From positions 495,680 through 559,679 of the forward strand of contig CM055759.1 of the NCBI GenBank assembly GCA_029465975.1: a DNA stretch of 64,000 nt, read 5' to 3'. This DNA comes from Dallia pectoralis (lineage: Eukaryota > Chordata > Actinopteri > Esociformes > Umbridae). A program made the position numbers and the translations under genes. Every line of letters starts with the position of its first letter. Position 1 is the first letter of the stretch. Below the pieces are notes generated by a model, which saw only the letters and a program-made list of their open reading frames with translations, was not told the origin of the DNA and searched no databases. Below, in pieces: positions 1 to 12,704 of this stretch.

Positions 1-296
1 GTTGTGATATTTTCCTGTGTTTGGTGACTATAAGATGGTCTGAATGGGTCTGACCTGTTTTGCTTTTTGAATGTTTTTGGTTTTGTTGTATTTAATGTTA
101 CTTTCTTTGTGTTACTCACAGTAGATTGGTTATTAATACTGCCCTGTTAAGCTGCTATGAACTTCCTGACCAATCCAGAGTCAGACCAGGGTGTTTAGAG
201 CCCAGACTCTGCTAGTTCCTGACCAATCCAGAGAAGACGCCCCTTCTCTATAGCTAGCACTCTGTTTCTTTGGAGACACATCTGTATGATTTCCCC

Positions 297-554
297 ATCC
301 ATATCTGTCATCTGATTGGCTGGAGGCCTGCCCTGCATCCATATCTGTCATCTGATTGGCTGTAGGCCTGCCCTGCATCCATAGCTGTCATCTGATTGGC
401 TGGAGGCCTGCCCTGCATCCATATCTGTCATCTGATTGGCTGGAGGCCTGCCCTGCATCCATATCTGTCATCTGATTGGCTGTAGGCCTGCCCTGCATCC
501 ATATCTGTCATCTGATTGGCTGGAGGCCTGCCCTGCATCCATATCTGTCATCTG
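297..554 (+). repeat. 40-bp array, about 6.5 copies
   Basis: The unit contains ATATCTGTCATCTGATTGGC and TGGAGGCCTGCCCTGCATCC. The flanks 1-296 and 555-1480 show no gene that I can support. Confidence 0.94.
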
Positions 555-1483
555 CATGCTAGAAGGATACACTCTGAGGGCGTGCGTTATAGTGATTAAA
601 CTTCCTAACTTAATTGCTCCTGCCATATTCCATTCCTGTTTCTTGGTTGTTTTTTGGTTGTGTGTTTGTGTCATTTTATTTCCAATTTTTGTATTATTTT
701 TTAAGTGCTGCTTTACTCTCATTAATGAAAGCTTCTGTCATCTTCATCTTTTGTATGCATTCCACTGTTTCTGTTTTTGTGTCTGCTCTTCATCAGGTTA
801 AATCTTCTCCTTTATGCTGACTGCACATGGTCATTACAGCTTGTTGCTGGAACTCTTGGGGATCATTTAAATATCATGGAAGAGAACAGAAGAAGCTAGA
901 ATCCCATGCTTATATATGTTGTCTGGTAATTTGAAGCTGTTTTCTTAACACTGCTCTTAATTAATCTTCTCTCACATTTTCATGTAATTGTTAATTGAAT
1001 TAGTGTTCATGCCCATTTGCACACAACATGAGGAAGTCGGGGCACTTTTGATTGGTTTTCTAACTACCAGTCACATGCAGCCCTCCCAAGAGGTCAGAGG
1101 TTAAAGGTGGTTCTGCACATAGACCGGGGGCAATAATGATATTGAAATCTCTTATCCATTACTAAGTAATCAAACAATATGATAAAAACATGGTGATTAT
1201 CACAGTCGGTTACGTTACTACTTCCTGAGGTAAACCTTTCTTGTGCAGCTTCAGGAATTCATTATTATTTACATATGATTCATTAATTTTGAAGGACTGG
1301 CCAATAAGACAGTCTCTAGTGTCTGAGAATGAAACACATGTTGTTGTGGTTATTGACGATGCTACTTGTTTTATTCTTGTTATTTCAGATGTTCATTCAT
1401 TTCTCCAACGTTAACATGTCCTTCTTTTAGTCTGAAATAGCATTCTATTCATTCTATTCTATTCATAGTGCCGTGCTGTGTAC

Positions 1484-1783
1484 TAGAGCTCTAAGGACTT
1501 TGGTCAGGAGTACTAACCAGAGCTCTAAGGACCCTGGTCAGGAGTACTAACCAGAGCTCTAAGGACCCTGGTCAGGAGTACTAACCAGAGCTCTAAGGAC
1601 CCTGGTCAGGAATACTAACCAGAGCTCTAAGGACCCTGGTCAGGAGTACTAACCAGAGCTCTAAGGACCCTGGTCAGGAGTACTAACCAGAGCTCTAAGG
1701 ACCCTGGTCAGGAGTACTAACCAGAGCTCTAAGGACCCTGGTCAGGAGTACTAACCAGAGCTCTAAGGACCCTGGTCAGGATT
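1484..1783 (+). repeat. 34-bp array, about nine copies
   Basis: The unit contains GAGCTCTAAGGACCCTGGTC and AGGAGTACTAACCA. Confidence 0.95.
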
Positions 1784-2033
1784 ACTATAGGATGACAGTT
1801 TTTGACAGTTCTACACCGGTTTGGATGATGTTTTTTGTACCAATGTATTATGTACAAACCAACTGATCAGTATACAGTATATATATATAAATATTTAAGA
1901 TATGTACATGTTGTGTTGCCTCTTGTTTTTTATTGATTGTGTCTGGGGTTTGGATTTTGGGATGTTTGCTGTTATCACATCTGGCTTTGAGAAAGTCATC
2001 CACAGAAGATGTCCTCTGGGGAGTAAAGTGTGT

Positions 2034-2036
2034 GGT

Positions 2037-2070
<34 letters not shown>

Positions 2071-2240
2071 TGTGAGAGAGAGTGTGAGAGAGAGTGTGAG
2101 AGAGAGTGTGAGAGAGTGTGTGTGAGAGTGTGTGTGAGAGTGTGTGAAATGAAGTTGTCTTCTGGGGAGTAAAGTGAGTGTTTGTGAGTGTGTGAAATGA
2201 AGTTGTCCTCTGGGGAGTAAGGTGTGTGTGTGTGTGCGCA
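2034..2240 (+). repeat. GT/GA microsatellite with a repeated 45-bp segment
   Basis: (GT)n passes into GAGAGAGTGT repeats. GAAGTTGTCTTCTGGGGAGT-like segments recur at about 2150, 2198 and 2250. Confidence 0.88.
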
Positions 2241-2334
2241 CGTGAGGGTGTGTGATAGGAAGTTCTACTCTGGAAGTAAGGTAAGTGTGTGTGAAAGGTC
2301 AGGGTGAGGACAGAGTTTGTGGAGAGGATGGTTC

Positions 2335-2640
2335 CTTATATGGGTGTAGTATGGTTAATGTTCCTTATATGGGTGTAGTATGGTTAATGTTCCTTATATG
2401 GGTGTAGTATGGTTAATGTTCCTTCTATGGGTGTAGTATGGTTAATGTTCCTTCTATGGGTGTAGTATGGTTAATGTTCCTTCTATGGGTGTAGTATGGT
2501 TAATGTTCCTTCTATGGGTGTAGTATGGTTAATGTTCCTTCTATGGGTGTAGTATGGGTAATGTTCCTTCTATGGGTGTAGTATGGTTCTAGGTTATGGT
2601 TAATGTTCCTTCTATGGGTGTAGTATGGTTCGTAAGGGTT
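2335..2640 (+). repeat. 29-bp array, about ten copies
   Basis: The unit has GTTCCTTCTATGGGTGTAGT and ATGGTTAAT. The first copies read TTATATGGG instead of TTCTATGGG. Confidence 0.94.
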
Positions 2641-2659
2641 CGTCTCCTGTCCCTGGTGC

Positions 2660-3270
2660 TTTAGCGGTGTTGTTGTGTTGTGAAATGCACGCAAATTGGA
2701 AATGAGATCAGTGCGGTTTTTACGCATTAACGGTTCCCAACTGGCAGCACGTTGATATCGGCACATTTGTCATCCATGTGTGGCAAAGTGGGCGGAACCA
2801 AGGTGGGGGTTTTTGTACTGGAGGGGAACAGGTAATGAGTTGCACCTTGTCACTATTTAGCCGTGGTCTTAGTGGTCACTTGCCCCGACTGCGCTACGGA
2901 GAGGTGGCATGCTGCAAGCGATAACTGTTTGTGTTTCTGTTTGTAGCGTGAGTGTATATGGAGGTGTTATTTATGCTGTGGCGACGTTGCCCACTGGGAG
3001 GGATAATCGGCTAGACGTTTGTCACTGTTTTTGTACCATTCATGTTGTTTGTTTTGAGTGAGAAAGGTGGTTATGTATTTTTGGTGAGGGATTTATTGCT
3101 TTGGTTATCTGTGTGTATTATTATTTATTTTATTTAAGGCACTGCCAGCCAACCTGTCCACATACGGTTTATTGTTTTATAAAATAAATAGCTCTTTGCT
3201 AAAACCTCTGTTTGCCGTAGTGACTGCTTGCCTGTAATGGGCCCAGGACCCGTTCAGACACAGTGACCAA
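2660..3270 (+). mobile_element. Possible LTR or retroelement remnant
   Basis: A non-repetitive block with a polyadenylation-like AAAATAAATAG near 3180 and a 3' part (GGGCCCAGGACCCGTTCAGA) that resembles the end of an LTR. No coding domain and no second LTR are seen, so this is a weak call. Confidence 0.25.
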
Positions 3271-3539
3271 GGGTCACACATGTATTGACTGGATGAAAAT
3301 AAATGGGATCGGGAAGCAGAAGACTGGTGTGCATTTATATATATTCAACCAGATGAATGGCATCCCGTCTGTCTGGTCCTCTAAACCACAGAGCCCTGTT
3401 TCCTGCTGCTCCAGGAGCGTGACAGAGGTTTCTGCCCCACATCTCCATATCTCCTCGTCATAGTGAGGTCTCCCTCAGCTACCAGTGTAACTCTCCTCCA
3501 CATACAGCTGCTGGGCTACTGATGCTACTTTGACTGGCC

Positions 3540-3665
3540 GCACATATACGGACCCGCACATACAGACCCGCACGGACCCGCACACACATACACACCCACA
3601 AACACGCACGGACCCGCACACACATACAGACCCACACACACGCACGGACCCGCTCACGGACAGCA
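3540..3665 (+). repeat. CACG/GGACC short tandem repeat
   Basis: CACACGCACGGACCCGCACA motifs are repeated irregularly. The segment 3666-3985 holds nothing recognisable. Confidence 0.8.
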
Positions 3666-3987
3666 CCCCTCAACCGGAATATGCGTAAACGCACCGCACA
3701 TTTCTTTTGTAAGAGACGCAGCAAAACCACATCCGGTATATCACATCTGAAAATCTCATAAATATCCTATTGGTGGACATCGTGCTGATCCATCTGATCC
3801 TAATATCTGATCTGGAACATTCCGGGGGTTTCCTTTTCCAAATCGTTCATCCCTGTGATATTGGACAGGTTTGTTGGGTGGAGTCCAGTCCGGTCGACAT
3901 TAAAACCATCACTGGTTTATTTCAGGTGGGTGAAATACACTCTTATGATGCATGTAGCGTTAAATACTAATATCTGCGTTAAGGTTT

Positions 3988-4733
3988 ATTCTGCTAGAAC
4001 AGCCCATATTGGAGGGTTTATTCTGCTAGAACAGCCCATATTTGAGGGTTTATTCTGCTAGAACAGCCCATATTTGAGGGTTTATTCTGCCAGAACAGCT
4101 CATATTGGAGGGTTTATTTTGCTAGAACAGCCCTGGGTTTATTCTGCTATAACAGCCCATATTGGAGGGTTTATTCTGCCAGATCAGCCCATATTGGAGG
4201 GTTTATTCTGACAGGACAGCCCATATTGGAGGGCTTATTCTGCTAGAACAGCCCATATTGGAGGGTTTATTCTGCTAGAACAGCCCATATTTGAGGGTTT
4301 ATTCTGCTAGAACAGCCCATATTTGAGGGTTTATTCTGCCAGAACAGCTCATATTGGAGGGTTTATTTTGCTAGAACAGCCCTGGGTTTATTCTGCTATA
4401 ACAGCCCATATTGGAGGGTTTATTCTGCCAGAACAGCCCATATTGGAGGGTTTATTCTGACAGGACAGCCCATATTGGAGGGCTTATTCTGCTAGAACAG
4501 CCCATATTGGAGGGTTTATTCTGCTAGAACAGCCCATATTGGAGGGCTTATTCTGCCAGAACAGCCCATATTGGAGGGTTTATTCTGCTAGAACAGCCCA
4601 TATTGGAGTGTTTATTCTGCTAGAACAGCCCATATTGGAGGGTTTATTCTGCTAGAACAGCCCATATTGGAGTGTTTATTCTGCTAGAACAGCCCATATT
4701 GGAGGGTTCATTCTGCCAGAACAGCCCATATTA
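3988..4733 (+). repeat. 32-bp array, about 23 copies
   Basis: The unit has GGGTTTATTCTGCTAGAACA and GCCCATATTGGA. A block of about ten units, including a truncated one (CCCTGGGTTTATTCTGCTAT), appears twice, which shows higher-order duplication. Confidence 0.94.
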
Positions 4734-4829
4734 TGCCTCCTAATTATAGCTGTTCAGTTGTAATTGTCTACGATTGTAAAATGAATTTAGGTGGTTGGGA
4801 TCAACCCATATATGTAGACCTGATGGTAA

Positions 4830-6462
4830 CGAGGTTATATGACGTTATGACCAGGTTATATGACCAGGTTATATGACCAGGTTATTTGACCAGGTTATAT
4901 GACCAGGTTATATGACCAGGTTATATGACCAGGTTATTTGACCAGGTTATATGACCATGTTATATGACCAGTTTATGACCAGGTTATATGACCAGGTTAT
5001 TTGACCAGGTTATATGACCAGGTTATATGACCAGTTTATGACCAGGTTATATGACCAGTTTATGACCAGGTTATATGACCAGTTTATGACCAGGTTATTT
5101 GACCAGTTTATGACCAGGTTATGACCAGGTTATGACCATGTTATATGACCAGGTTATATGACCAGGTTATTTGACCAGTTTATGACCAGGTTATATGACC
5201 AGGTTATATGACCAGTTTATGACCAGGTTATATGACCAGTTTATGACCAGGTTATATGACCAGGTTATATGACCAGTTTATGACCAGGTTATATGACCAG
5301 TTTATGACCAGGTTATATGACCAGTTTATGACCAGGTTATATGACCAGGTTATTTGACCAGTTTATGACCAGGTTATGACCAGGTTATGACCATGTTATA
5401 TGACCAGGTTATATGACCAGGTTATTTGACCAGTTTATGACCAGGTTATGACCATGTTATATGACCAGGTTATATGAGCAGGTTATTTGACCAGGTTATT
5501 TGACCAGGTTATATGACCAGGTTATATGACCAGGTTATATGACCAGGTTATTTGACCAGGTTATATGACCAGTTTATGACCAGGTTATATGACCAGGTTA
5601 TATGACCAGGTTATATGACCAGTTTATGAGGTTATATGACCAGTTTATGACCAGGTTATGACCATATGGTTATACCAGGTTATATGACCAGGTTATATGA
5701 CCAGGTTATGACCAGGTTATTTGTTATGACCATGTTATATGAGCAGGTTATATGACCAGGTTATATGACCAGGTTATTTGACCAGGTTATTTGACCAGGT
5801 TATATGACCAGGTTATATGACCAGGTTATATGACCAGGTTATTTGACCAGGTTATATGACCAGGTTATATGACCAGGTTATATGACCAGGTTATGACCAT
5901 GTTATATGACCAGGTTATATGACCAGGTTATTTGACCAGGTTATGACTAGGTTATATGACCAGGTTATTTGACCAGGTTATGACTAGGTTATATGACCAG
6001 GTTATATGACCAGGTTATTTGACCAGGTTATTTGACCAGGTTATGACTAGGTTATATGACCAGGTTATTTGACCAGGTTATGACTAGGTTATGACCATGT
6101 TATATGAGCAGGTTATATGAGCAGGTTATATGACCAGGTTATTTGACCAGGTTATGACTAGGTTATATGACCAGGTTATATGAGCAGGTTATATGACCAG
6201 GTTATGACTAGGTTATATGACCAGGTTATGACCAGGTTATATGACCAGGTTATATGACCAGTTTATGACCAGGTTATGACCATGTTATATGAGCAGGTTA
6301 TTTGACCAGGTTATATGACCAGGTTATATGACCAGGTTATGACTAGGTTATATGACCAGGTTATGACTAGGTTATGACCATGTTATATGAGCAGGTTATT
6401 TGACCAGGTTATTTGACCAGGTTATATGACCAGGTTATATGACCAGGTTATGACTAGGTTAT
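4830..6462 (+). repeat. 13-bp array of 1.6 kb
   Basis: About 125 copies of CCAGGTTATATGA with variants CCAGGTTATTTGA, CCAGTTTATGA, CTAGGTTATGA and GCAGGTTATATGA. Blocks of mixed variants recur, so it is a higher-order array. Confidence 0.95.
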
Positions 6463-6609
6463 AGCGAGGTGTTTGGGGCGCACCCACTCGGGAAAAATTA
6501 TATCGAAAAGCCTTACAGTTAACATCCTATCAACCCACTCGGGTTAGAGTTTAGGCAAGAAGTCGCTTGTACAACTTGAGATGTAATATCCCGACTGACT
6601 GCCCATGTA

Positions 6610-6990
6610 TACTGCAAATAGAAGGGTTAGGGGTTTTATCTATATGCCAAATAGAAGGGTTAGGGGTTTTATCTATATGCCAAATAGAAGGGTTAGGGGT
6701 TTTATCTATATGCCAAATAGAAGGGTTAGGGGTTTTATCTATATGCCAAATAGAAGGGTTAGGGGTTTTATCTATATGCCAAATAGAAGGGTTAGGGGTT
6801 TTATCTATATGCCAAATAGAAGGGTTAGAGGTTTTATCTATATGCCAAATAGAAGGGTTAGAGGTTTTATCTATATGCCAAATAGAAGGGTTAGGGTTTT
6901 ATCTATATGCCAAATAGAAGGGTTAGGGGTTTTATCTATATGCCAAATAGAAGGGTTAGGGGTTTTATCTATATGCCAAATAGAAGGCTT
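6610..6990 (+). repeat. 33-bp array, about 11.5 copies
   Basis: The unit has CAAATAGAAGGGTTAGGGGT and TTTATCTATATGC. It contains one telomere-like GGGTTAGGGG, but the period is not hexameric. Confidence 0.94.
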
Positions 6991-7984
6991 TTTGTGAGGG
7001 GTTTTATCCGGAGCTAGTAAGTTATCCGTGCAAACTTATTGATGGCGCCGGAAAACGAACACGTAACTCCAGAGTTAAAAGCATCACGATCCAATTTGCA
7101 TACAGGAAGACGAGTCTCTTACATAAACGTGTGTGTGTGTGTGTGTGTGTACATACATATAACATCCCCAAGCATGTGTATGTGTGTATATAAAGCTACA
7201 TACTCACAAAGAGTGAGAGACTGGGGATGTTATATGTATTAGAAAAAAAACTGTAATCCGTTACATTACAACCAAAAATATTATAACCAGCTACTTTTGA
7301 ATTATAATTATGATTACTTCTTGGATTACTTTTACATAAAAATAGCGTAACGATCAGGACCCTGCGTGGATTATATTAGCAGCCTATTTTAGTGATTTAA
7401 AAAAATTGCAATGATATTTAGGAAGGAATGGTGTGTTGAAGGTGGTTCTGGGTGAAAACGTCATATAACTTCAAATGTATGCTTGAAAAGCTTAGGATAT
7501 TTTTCATATACAATGCTGTGAATAACTTTTTCAAATATTACAATTTATTTTGCCTTTGTAAATCTTGTCCAATCGATAGAATTTGCCACTAGTTCTAGTG
7601 AAATTTAGTGAACAATTAAATGACACCGGATTCTCTGGGTCAATGAGCTCAATTTGGATTGTCACAAAGCTTGAATTATTATGTATGGTTTTATAAACTG
7701 ACAGAAATTTACATAAATTAGTATTTGAACAAAAAAAGTTGATTGGTCTGTATTTTTGAATTGGTTATATTCTTATTGTATCTTATAATAGCTGTTATTG
7801 AGACAATATGTTTTCAGTAATCCACAAGTTTCATTACTGATTACAATTTTATGCATATTATTGCAACCATTTACAACCCTTTACATGCATACAATATGAT
7901 CCAAAACATTATGACCAATACATGTTACCTACCCTGTACCCACATGCAATTCTTTCTGTTGTCATAATGATGGTGGGTCACACA
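6991..7984 (+). other. No gene; AT-rich sequence with dispersed-repeat character
   Basis: There is a short (GT)n at 7129-7150. From about 7240, CTGTAATCCGTTACATTACA and repeated GATTACTT motifs resemble a dispersed teleost DNA element. No supported coding region. Confidence 0.4.
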
Positions 7985-8403
7985 CGTATGTGTGTGTAAA
8001 CCATAATCTGTGTGTTTTCTACTCTCCCAGGTGTTCACATGTTACATCACACAGACACACGTATGTGTGTGTAAACCATAATCTGTGTGTTTTCTACTCT
8101 CCCAGGTGTTCACATGTTACATCACACAGACACACGTATGTGTGTGTAAACCATAATCTGTGTGTTTTCTACTCTCCCAGGTGTTCACATGTTACATCAC
8201 ACAGACACACGTATGTGTGTGTAAACCATAATCTGTGTGTTTTCTACTCTTCCAGGTGTTCACATGTTACATCACACACACACGTATGTGTGTGTAAACC
8301 ATAACCTGTGTGTTTTCTTCTCTCCCAGGTGTTCACATGTTACATCACACACACACATATATGTGTGTGTAAACCATAACCTGTGTGTTTTCTACTCTCC
8401 CAG
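7985..8403 (+). repeat. 75-bp tandem array carrying five copies of the GNG4 exon 2 splice acceptor
   Basis: Five units of 73-75 bp precede the real acceptor. Each contains the pyrimidine tract and AG of exon 2 (TTTTCTACTCTCCCAG) followed by GTGTTCACATG, nearly the exon start GTGTTCAACATG. AG dinucleotides fall at 8030, 8105, 8180, 8255 and 8328; the real one ends at 8403. The copied exon edge even keeps an ATG, but the reading frame after it does not encode the gamma subunit. Confidence 0.93.
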
Positions 8404-8412
8404 GTGTTCAAC

Positions 8413-8512
8413 ATGAAGGACAGTGTGGTGACCAACAGCACTGCCAGTATCTCACATGCCAGAAAGGCTGTAGAGCAACTTAAGATGGAGGCGTGTATGG
8501 ATAGGATAAAGG

Positions 8513-8595
<83 letters not shown>

Positions 8596-10490
8596 TGTGT
8601 GTGTGCCAGAGTTGGCTTTAAGTCATTGTATACAAGTCCAAGTCAAGTCCAAAGTCGCAAGTCCAAGTCCAGTCTCAAGTATTTTAGCCTCAAGTCCAAG
8701 TCAAGTCTCAAGTCTTTTAGTTTTTATGGACTATACAGTCATAGCCCTTTTAACTTAAGTTGCATTTCTTGGAAAATACTATTATTTTATGGGCTATTAT
8801 TATAATCAGTTGACAATATTGTACAATAATACTCAATAGCAATGTAATTTTTTTCTTCAGACCGATTTATTTTTTAAATTCATATAGGTGTTTGTTTGCT
8901 GTCAATGTATTTGGACAATTCGATTTTCCTGCAATTAGAATAACACCAATAGTCATATTTTTTGTCTGAGCGGTATAAAGACAACATCAATCAATCGATG
9001 AACAATTTGAGGATAAAGGTTGCTTCAAAACGTTTCAAGGATCTTGCATGTTCTGATGTATTCTACCTGACGTTAGCCAAACTGTCTGGATATTTTACAG
9101 CTCATTGTTAAACAAACAACTCTATGTTCTGTATTGGGAGGATATTGTTGGAATTGTGGATTGACCACCCTCTACAGACCGTTATTGACCACCCTCTACA
9201 GACCGTTATTGACCACCCTCTACAGACCGTTATTGACCACCCTCTACAGACCGTTATTGACCACCCTCTACAGACCGTTATTGACCACCCTCTACAGACC
9301 GTTATTGACCACCCTCTACAGACCGTTATTGACCACCCTCTACAGACCGTTATTGACCACCCTCTACAGACCGTTATTGACCACCCTCTACAGACCGTTA
9401 TTGACCACCCTCTACAGACCGTTATTGACCACCCTCTACAGACCGTTATTGACCACCCTCTACAGACCGTTATTGACCACCCTCTACAGACCGTTATTGA
9501 CCACCCTCTACAGACCGTTATTGACCACCCTCTACAGACCGTTATTGACCACCCTCTACAGACCGTTATTGACCACCCTCTACAGACCGTTATTGACCAC
9601 CCTCTACAGACCGTTATTGACCACCCTCTACAGACCGTTATTGACCACCCTCTACAGACCGTTATTGACCACCCTCTACAGACCGTTATTGACCACCCTC
9701 TACAGACCGTTATTGACCACCCTCTACAGACCGTTATTGACCACCCTCTACAGACCGTTTGACCACCCTCTACAGACCGTTATTGACCACCCTCTACAGA
9801 CCGTTATTGACCACCCTCTACAGACCGTTATTGACCACCCTCTACAGACCGTTATTGACCACCCTCTACAGACCGTTATTGACCACCCTCTACAGACCGT
9901 TATTGACCACCCTCTACAGACCGTTATTGACCACCCTCTACAGACCGTTATTGACCACCCTCTACAGACCGTTATTGACCACCCTCTACAGACCGTTATT
10001 GACCACCCTCTACAGACCGTTATTGACCACCCTCTACAGACCGTTATTGACCACCCTCTACAGACCGTTATTGACCACCCTCTACAGACCGTTATTGACC
10101 ACCCTCTACAGACCGTTATTGACCACCCTCTACAGACCGTTATTGACCACCCTCTACAGACCGTTATTGACCACCCTCTACAGACCGTTATTGACCACCC
10201 TCTACAGACCGTTATTGACCACCCTCTACAGACCGTTATTGACCACCCTCTACAGACCGTTATTGACCACCCTCTACAGACCGATATTGAACACCCTTTA
10301 CAGACCGTTATTGACCACCCTCTACAGACCGTTATTGACCACCCTCTACAGACCGTTATTGACCACTCTCTACAGACCGTTATTGACCACCCTCTACAGA
10401 CCGTTATTGACCACTCTCTAAAGACCTGGGTCTAGACCGTTGTTTTTAGAGGAAAAGGGTGATGGCACCCTTCCAGGCCAGTAGATGATG

Positions 10491-10566
<76 letters not shown>

Positions 10567-12473
10567 TGCAGGACATAAAGCCTCCTGAACCCACAAGCAG
10601 CATATGGCTTCAGATGACAAGGACACAGAGTTCTACAACTTTAATAATATTAGATACGCGATGGAATAAATACACACACACCTTACAGAACAGAAACACA
10701 CAGTTTAAAGGTGGAATTTGGCCTCAGCCGTTTGTTGACACAGAAGAAACTGTCCTTATTTCTCTCTTGGTGGTGGTGCACATCAAAATAATGACCCCCC
10801 CAGGTACCCAGTTAGAGAGGCAGGAATAGACAGACTCCAGTTCAATCCATCATTGTAATGTCGATTAATTGATTTCTAGGAAACAGAAACAGGAGATGCA
10901 TTAAAACAACTGTCTGTGTTATTACCATTGAGACTATTCTAATACTAATGGGCATTAATGGTATGTTAGTAAACAGGAGCCTAGTGTAGCATAGCATACT
11001 AGCATAGCACTCCATGTGGAGAGACTGTGCTAGCATAGTGATGCTAGTATGCAACTACAATAGTAGCAATAGTATCAAGCATTATTGAATAAGCAAGTAA
11101 TGGCTATACTTTGCCTTAGTTACCACAGCATGTATTAACCTTATTAGCTCTGAGTTAGCATACCACAGCTTACACATATTCTAGCGCAGTGATGATAACC
11201 ACAAACCAGTACCATGTAGAATTGCTAAATATCACACAGCTCCATAACGTGGCAATAGCTAGCATGCTTATTAGTCTACACAGAAAAGTGCCATAAATTA
11301 CTGTTAATGTCATAAAACACATCGAGGGAAAACATTCAAAAGAGCAGTACTATGGCCTTATTGTTTAATGAAAAACATTAAGTTAATAAGAGCAGTTCTC
11401 TCTATTGGACTGGTTTGCTAATGATGTGTTCTGTCAAGCTGCTTCCAGCACTGTCTTGACCAATCACATTAATGGAAACAGATGGTCAGCCTCGATCCCA
11501 ATATCTGGATATAGGCTGGTTTAATAATTACGCCGCAGAGATATGGGCCCAGAGAATGAATTCTCAGCACAACATTTTTCTGGTCGGAGTGACTGCTTTC
11601 TGAGCCCCAGACGGATCAGAATGAATGTTTTCCAGTGAAATGTCTCTCTGGGAAATTCAGGAGTCATTTGGGAACCAGAGAAACACTGGAATTATGTTAT
11701 TGGTCCCTAAACTCCCGAAAGGAGACAATTCGGCACTAACTCCAAAAAACAATATTATCCAGAATTACCTAAACAAGAACCGGAGAACATTAGTTCTGCT
11801 GGGAGGGGGACAGTTCATCTTTTCATTGATCAATGAGATTTCCATCTCTTGATGACACACGTTTTCCTTCCTTTTCCTTTTATTTGCCCTCTTTCTCTCC
11901 TTCTCTGTCTCCCTCTCCGTTCCCCTTTTTCTCTCCTCTCTGTCTTTCTTCTTCTGCCTCTCCAGATGGCTCAGGCCTCCACACATATCCCAGAGCCCCA
12001 GCCTTTCCTGAATATACAGCTGTGCCTCCACTCTCCCTCGCTGGGCAACAAACCCCTCCTGTTCCTTTTTGCCCAGTGGGGAAATTCACAGCTTTAAGAG
12101 ACCCTGTCAAGAGACTCACTGACAGCTGAAATGTAGCTGATATTGTGCTATTCCCAGTCAGTGTGCAGTCACCGTGCAGTCAGTTGTTCAGGCTACGGTT
12201 AGGATTAGTACAGCCCTTTGATAGCCCAGCCTATGGTTAAGGTTAGGGTTAGTACAGCCCTGTGATAGCCCAGGTTTAGGGTTAGGTACATAAAGCTGCC
12301 CCTGACTTTTGGTGCCTATTTTTATTGGTGTCTTTCTTTGATAGGTTTCCAGAGCGGCCGCTGACCTGATGGCATACTGCGACACCCACATACGCCACGA
12401 CCCACTTATTGTGCCAGTGCCAGCCTCGGAGAACCCGTTCCGGGAGAAGAAATTCTTCTGCACCATCCTCTGA
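8413..12473 (+). CDS. gng4: G protein subunit gamma-4 (two coding exons)
   Basis: Encodes a 75-residue heterotrimeric G-protein gamma subunit, which pairs with G-beta at the inner face of the plasma membrane. Coding segments are 8413-8511 (33 codons; the exon starts at 8404 after a CAG acceptor) and 12345-12473 (42 codons plus TGA), joined in phase 0. The protein begins [14 protein letters not shown], continues through the gamma helix ([18 protein letters not shown], then [12 protein letters not shown]) and ends [13 protein letters not shown]. The last four residues, CTIL, are a CaaX box with terminal Leu, which in this family directs geranylgeranylation of the Cys. Length and sequence fit vertebrate GNG4 better than GNG2 or GNG3. 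The donor is GTACTG followed at once by a (GT)n tract. The intron (3.8 kb) holds a 24-bp minisatellite. Upstream untranslated exons were not identified. The acceptor side is duplicated (see the array at 7985-8403). Confidence 0.93.
8517..8606 (+). repeat. (GT)n microsatellite at the GNG4 exon 2 donor
   Basis: About 40 GT dinucleotides, slightly interrupted at the 3' end, start five bases inside the intron. The donor itself (AAG|GTACTG) is outside the tract. Confidence 0.95.
8607..9150 (+). other. GNG4 intron: degenerate CAAGTC-rich segment
   Basis: From 8634 to 8715, AAGTCCAAGTC and AAGTCTCAAGTC motifs recur irregularly, as in the ends of some fish DNA transposons. The remainder is AT-rich and uninformative. 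Confidence 0.4.
9160..10431 (+). repeat. 24-bp array, about 53 copies, in the GNG4 intron
   Basis: The unit is GACCACCCTCTACAGACCGT plus TATT. Almost all copies are identical. One copy at 9759 lacks two bases (CCGTTTGACC), and variants appear only near the 3' end (10280-10430). The 24-bp period makes long false frames. Confidence 0.97.
10493..10564 (+). repeat. (TG)n microsatellite
   Basis: Thirty-five or more TG dinucleotides without interruption. Confidence 0.97.
10565..12344 (+). other. Rest of the GNG4 intron, no supported gene
   Basis: Unique-looking sequence. Pyrimidine-rich CTCTCTCC at 11865-11965 is followed by an AG but no recognisable exon. TTAGGGTTAG-like short repeats occur at 12235-12295. 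Confidence 0.5.
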
Positions 12474-12698
12474 TGCCCAACAGGGGGCAGACCAGCCTTA
12501 GGTCGGGCCCTGGTTCAGGCATGGAATAACGCCTGTCGTCTCCTCTTTTGTCTTCACAACACCTGAAGCTAAACACATGCTGTGAAAGGAACCAGGAAGT
12601 GGCTGCCCTCTCAACCATGTAGTTTTTCAACTTTTGTAGTTTTTTTGAATGGTCTTCAAGCGCAACTGTAAGATGTCCGTCATGAAGAAGAAAACTGT

Positions 12699-12704
12699 AA
12701 TAAA
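12699..12704 (+). other. Candidate GNG4 polyadenylation signal
   Basis: AATAAA lies 226 bases after the GNG4 stop codon in sequence without other coding signs. The cleavage site is not determined. Confidence 0.45.

Noticed and set aside
6610..6990. Interstitial telomere tract
   Set aside because: Only one GGGTTAGGGG per 33-bp unit, so it is not a TTAGGG array.
9124..10435. Long frames of DHPLQTVI / TTLYRPLL repeats
   Set aside because: The 24-bp unit is a multiple of three, so the frames are automatic. No signal peptide, start context or conservation is visible.
11833..12129. Possible extra GNG4 exon after a pyrimidine tract at 11865-11965
   Set aside because: The frames after the AG do not match any part of a gamma subunit, and the two known exons already give a full 75-residue protein.
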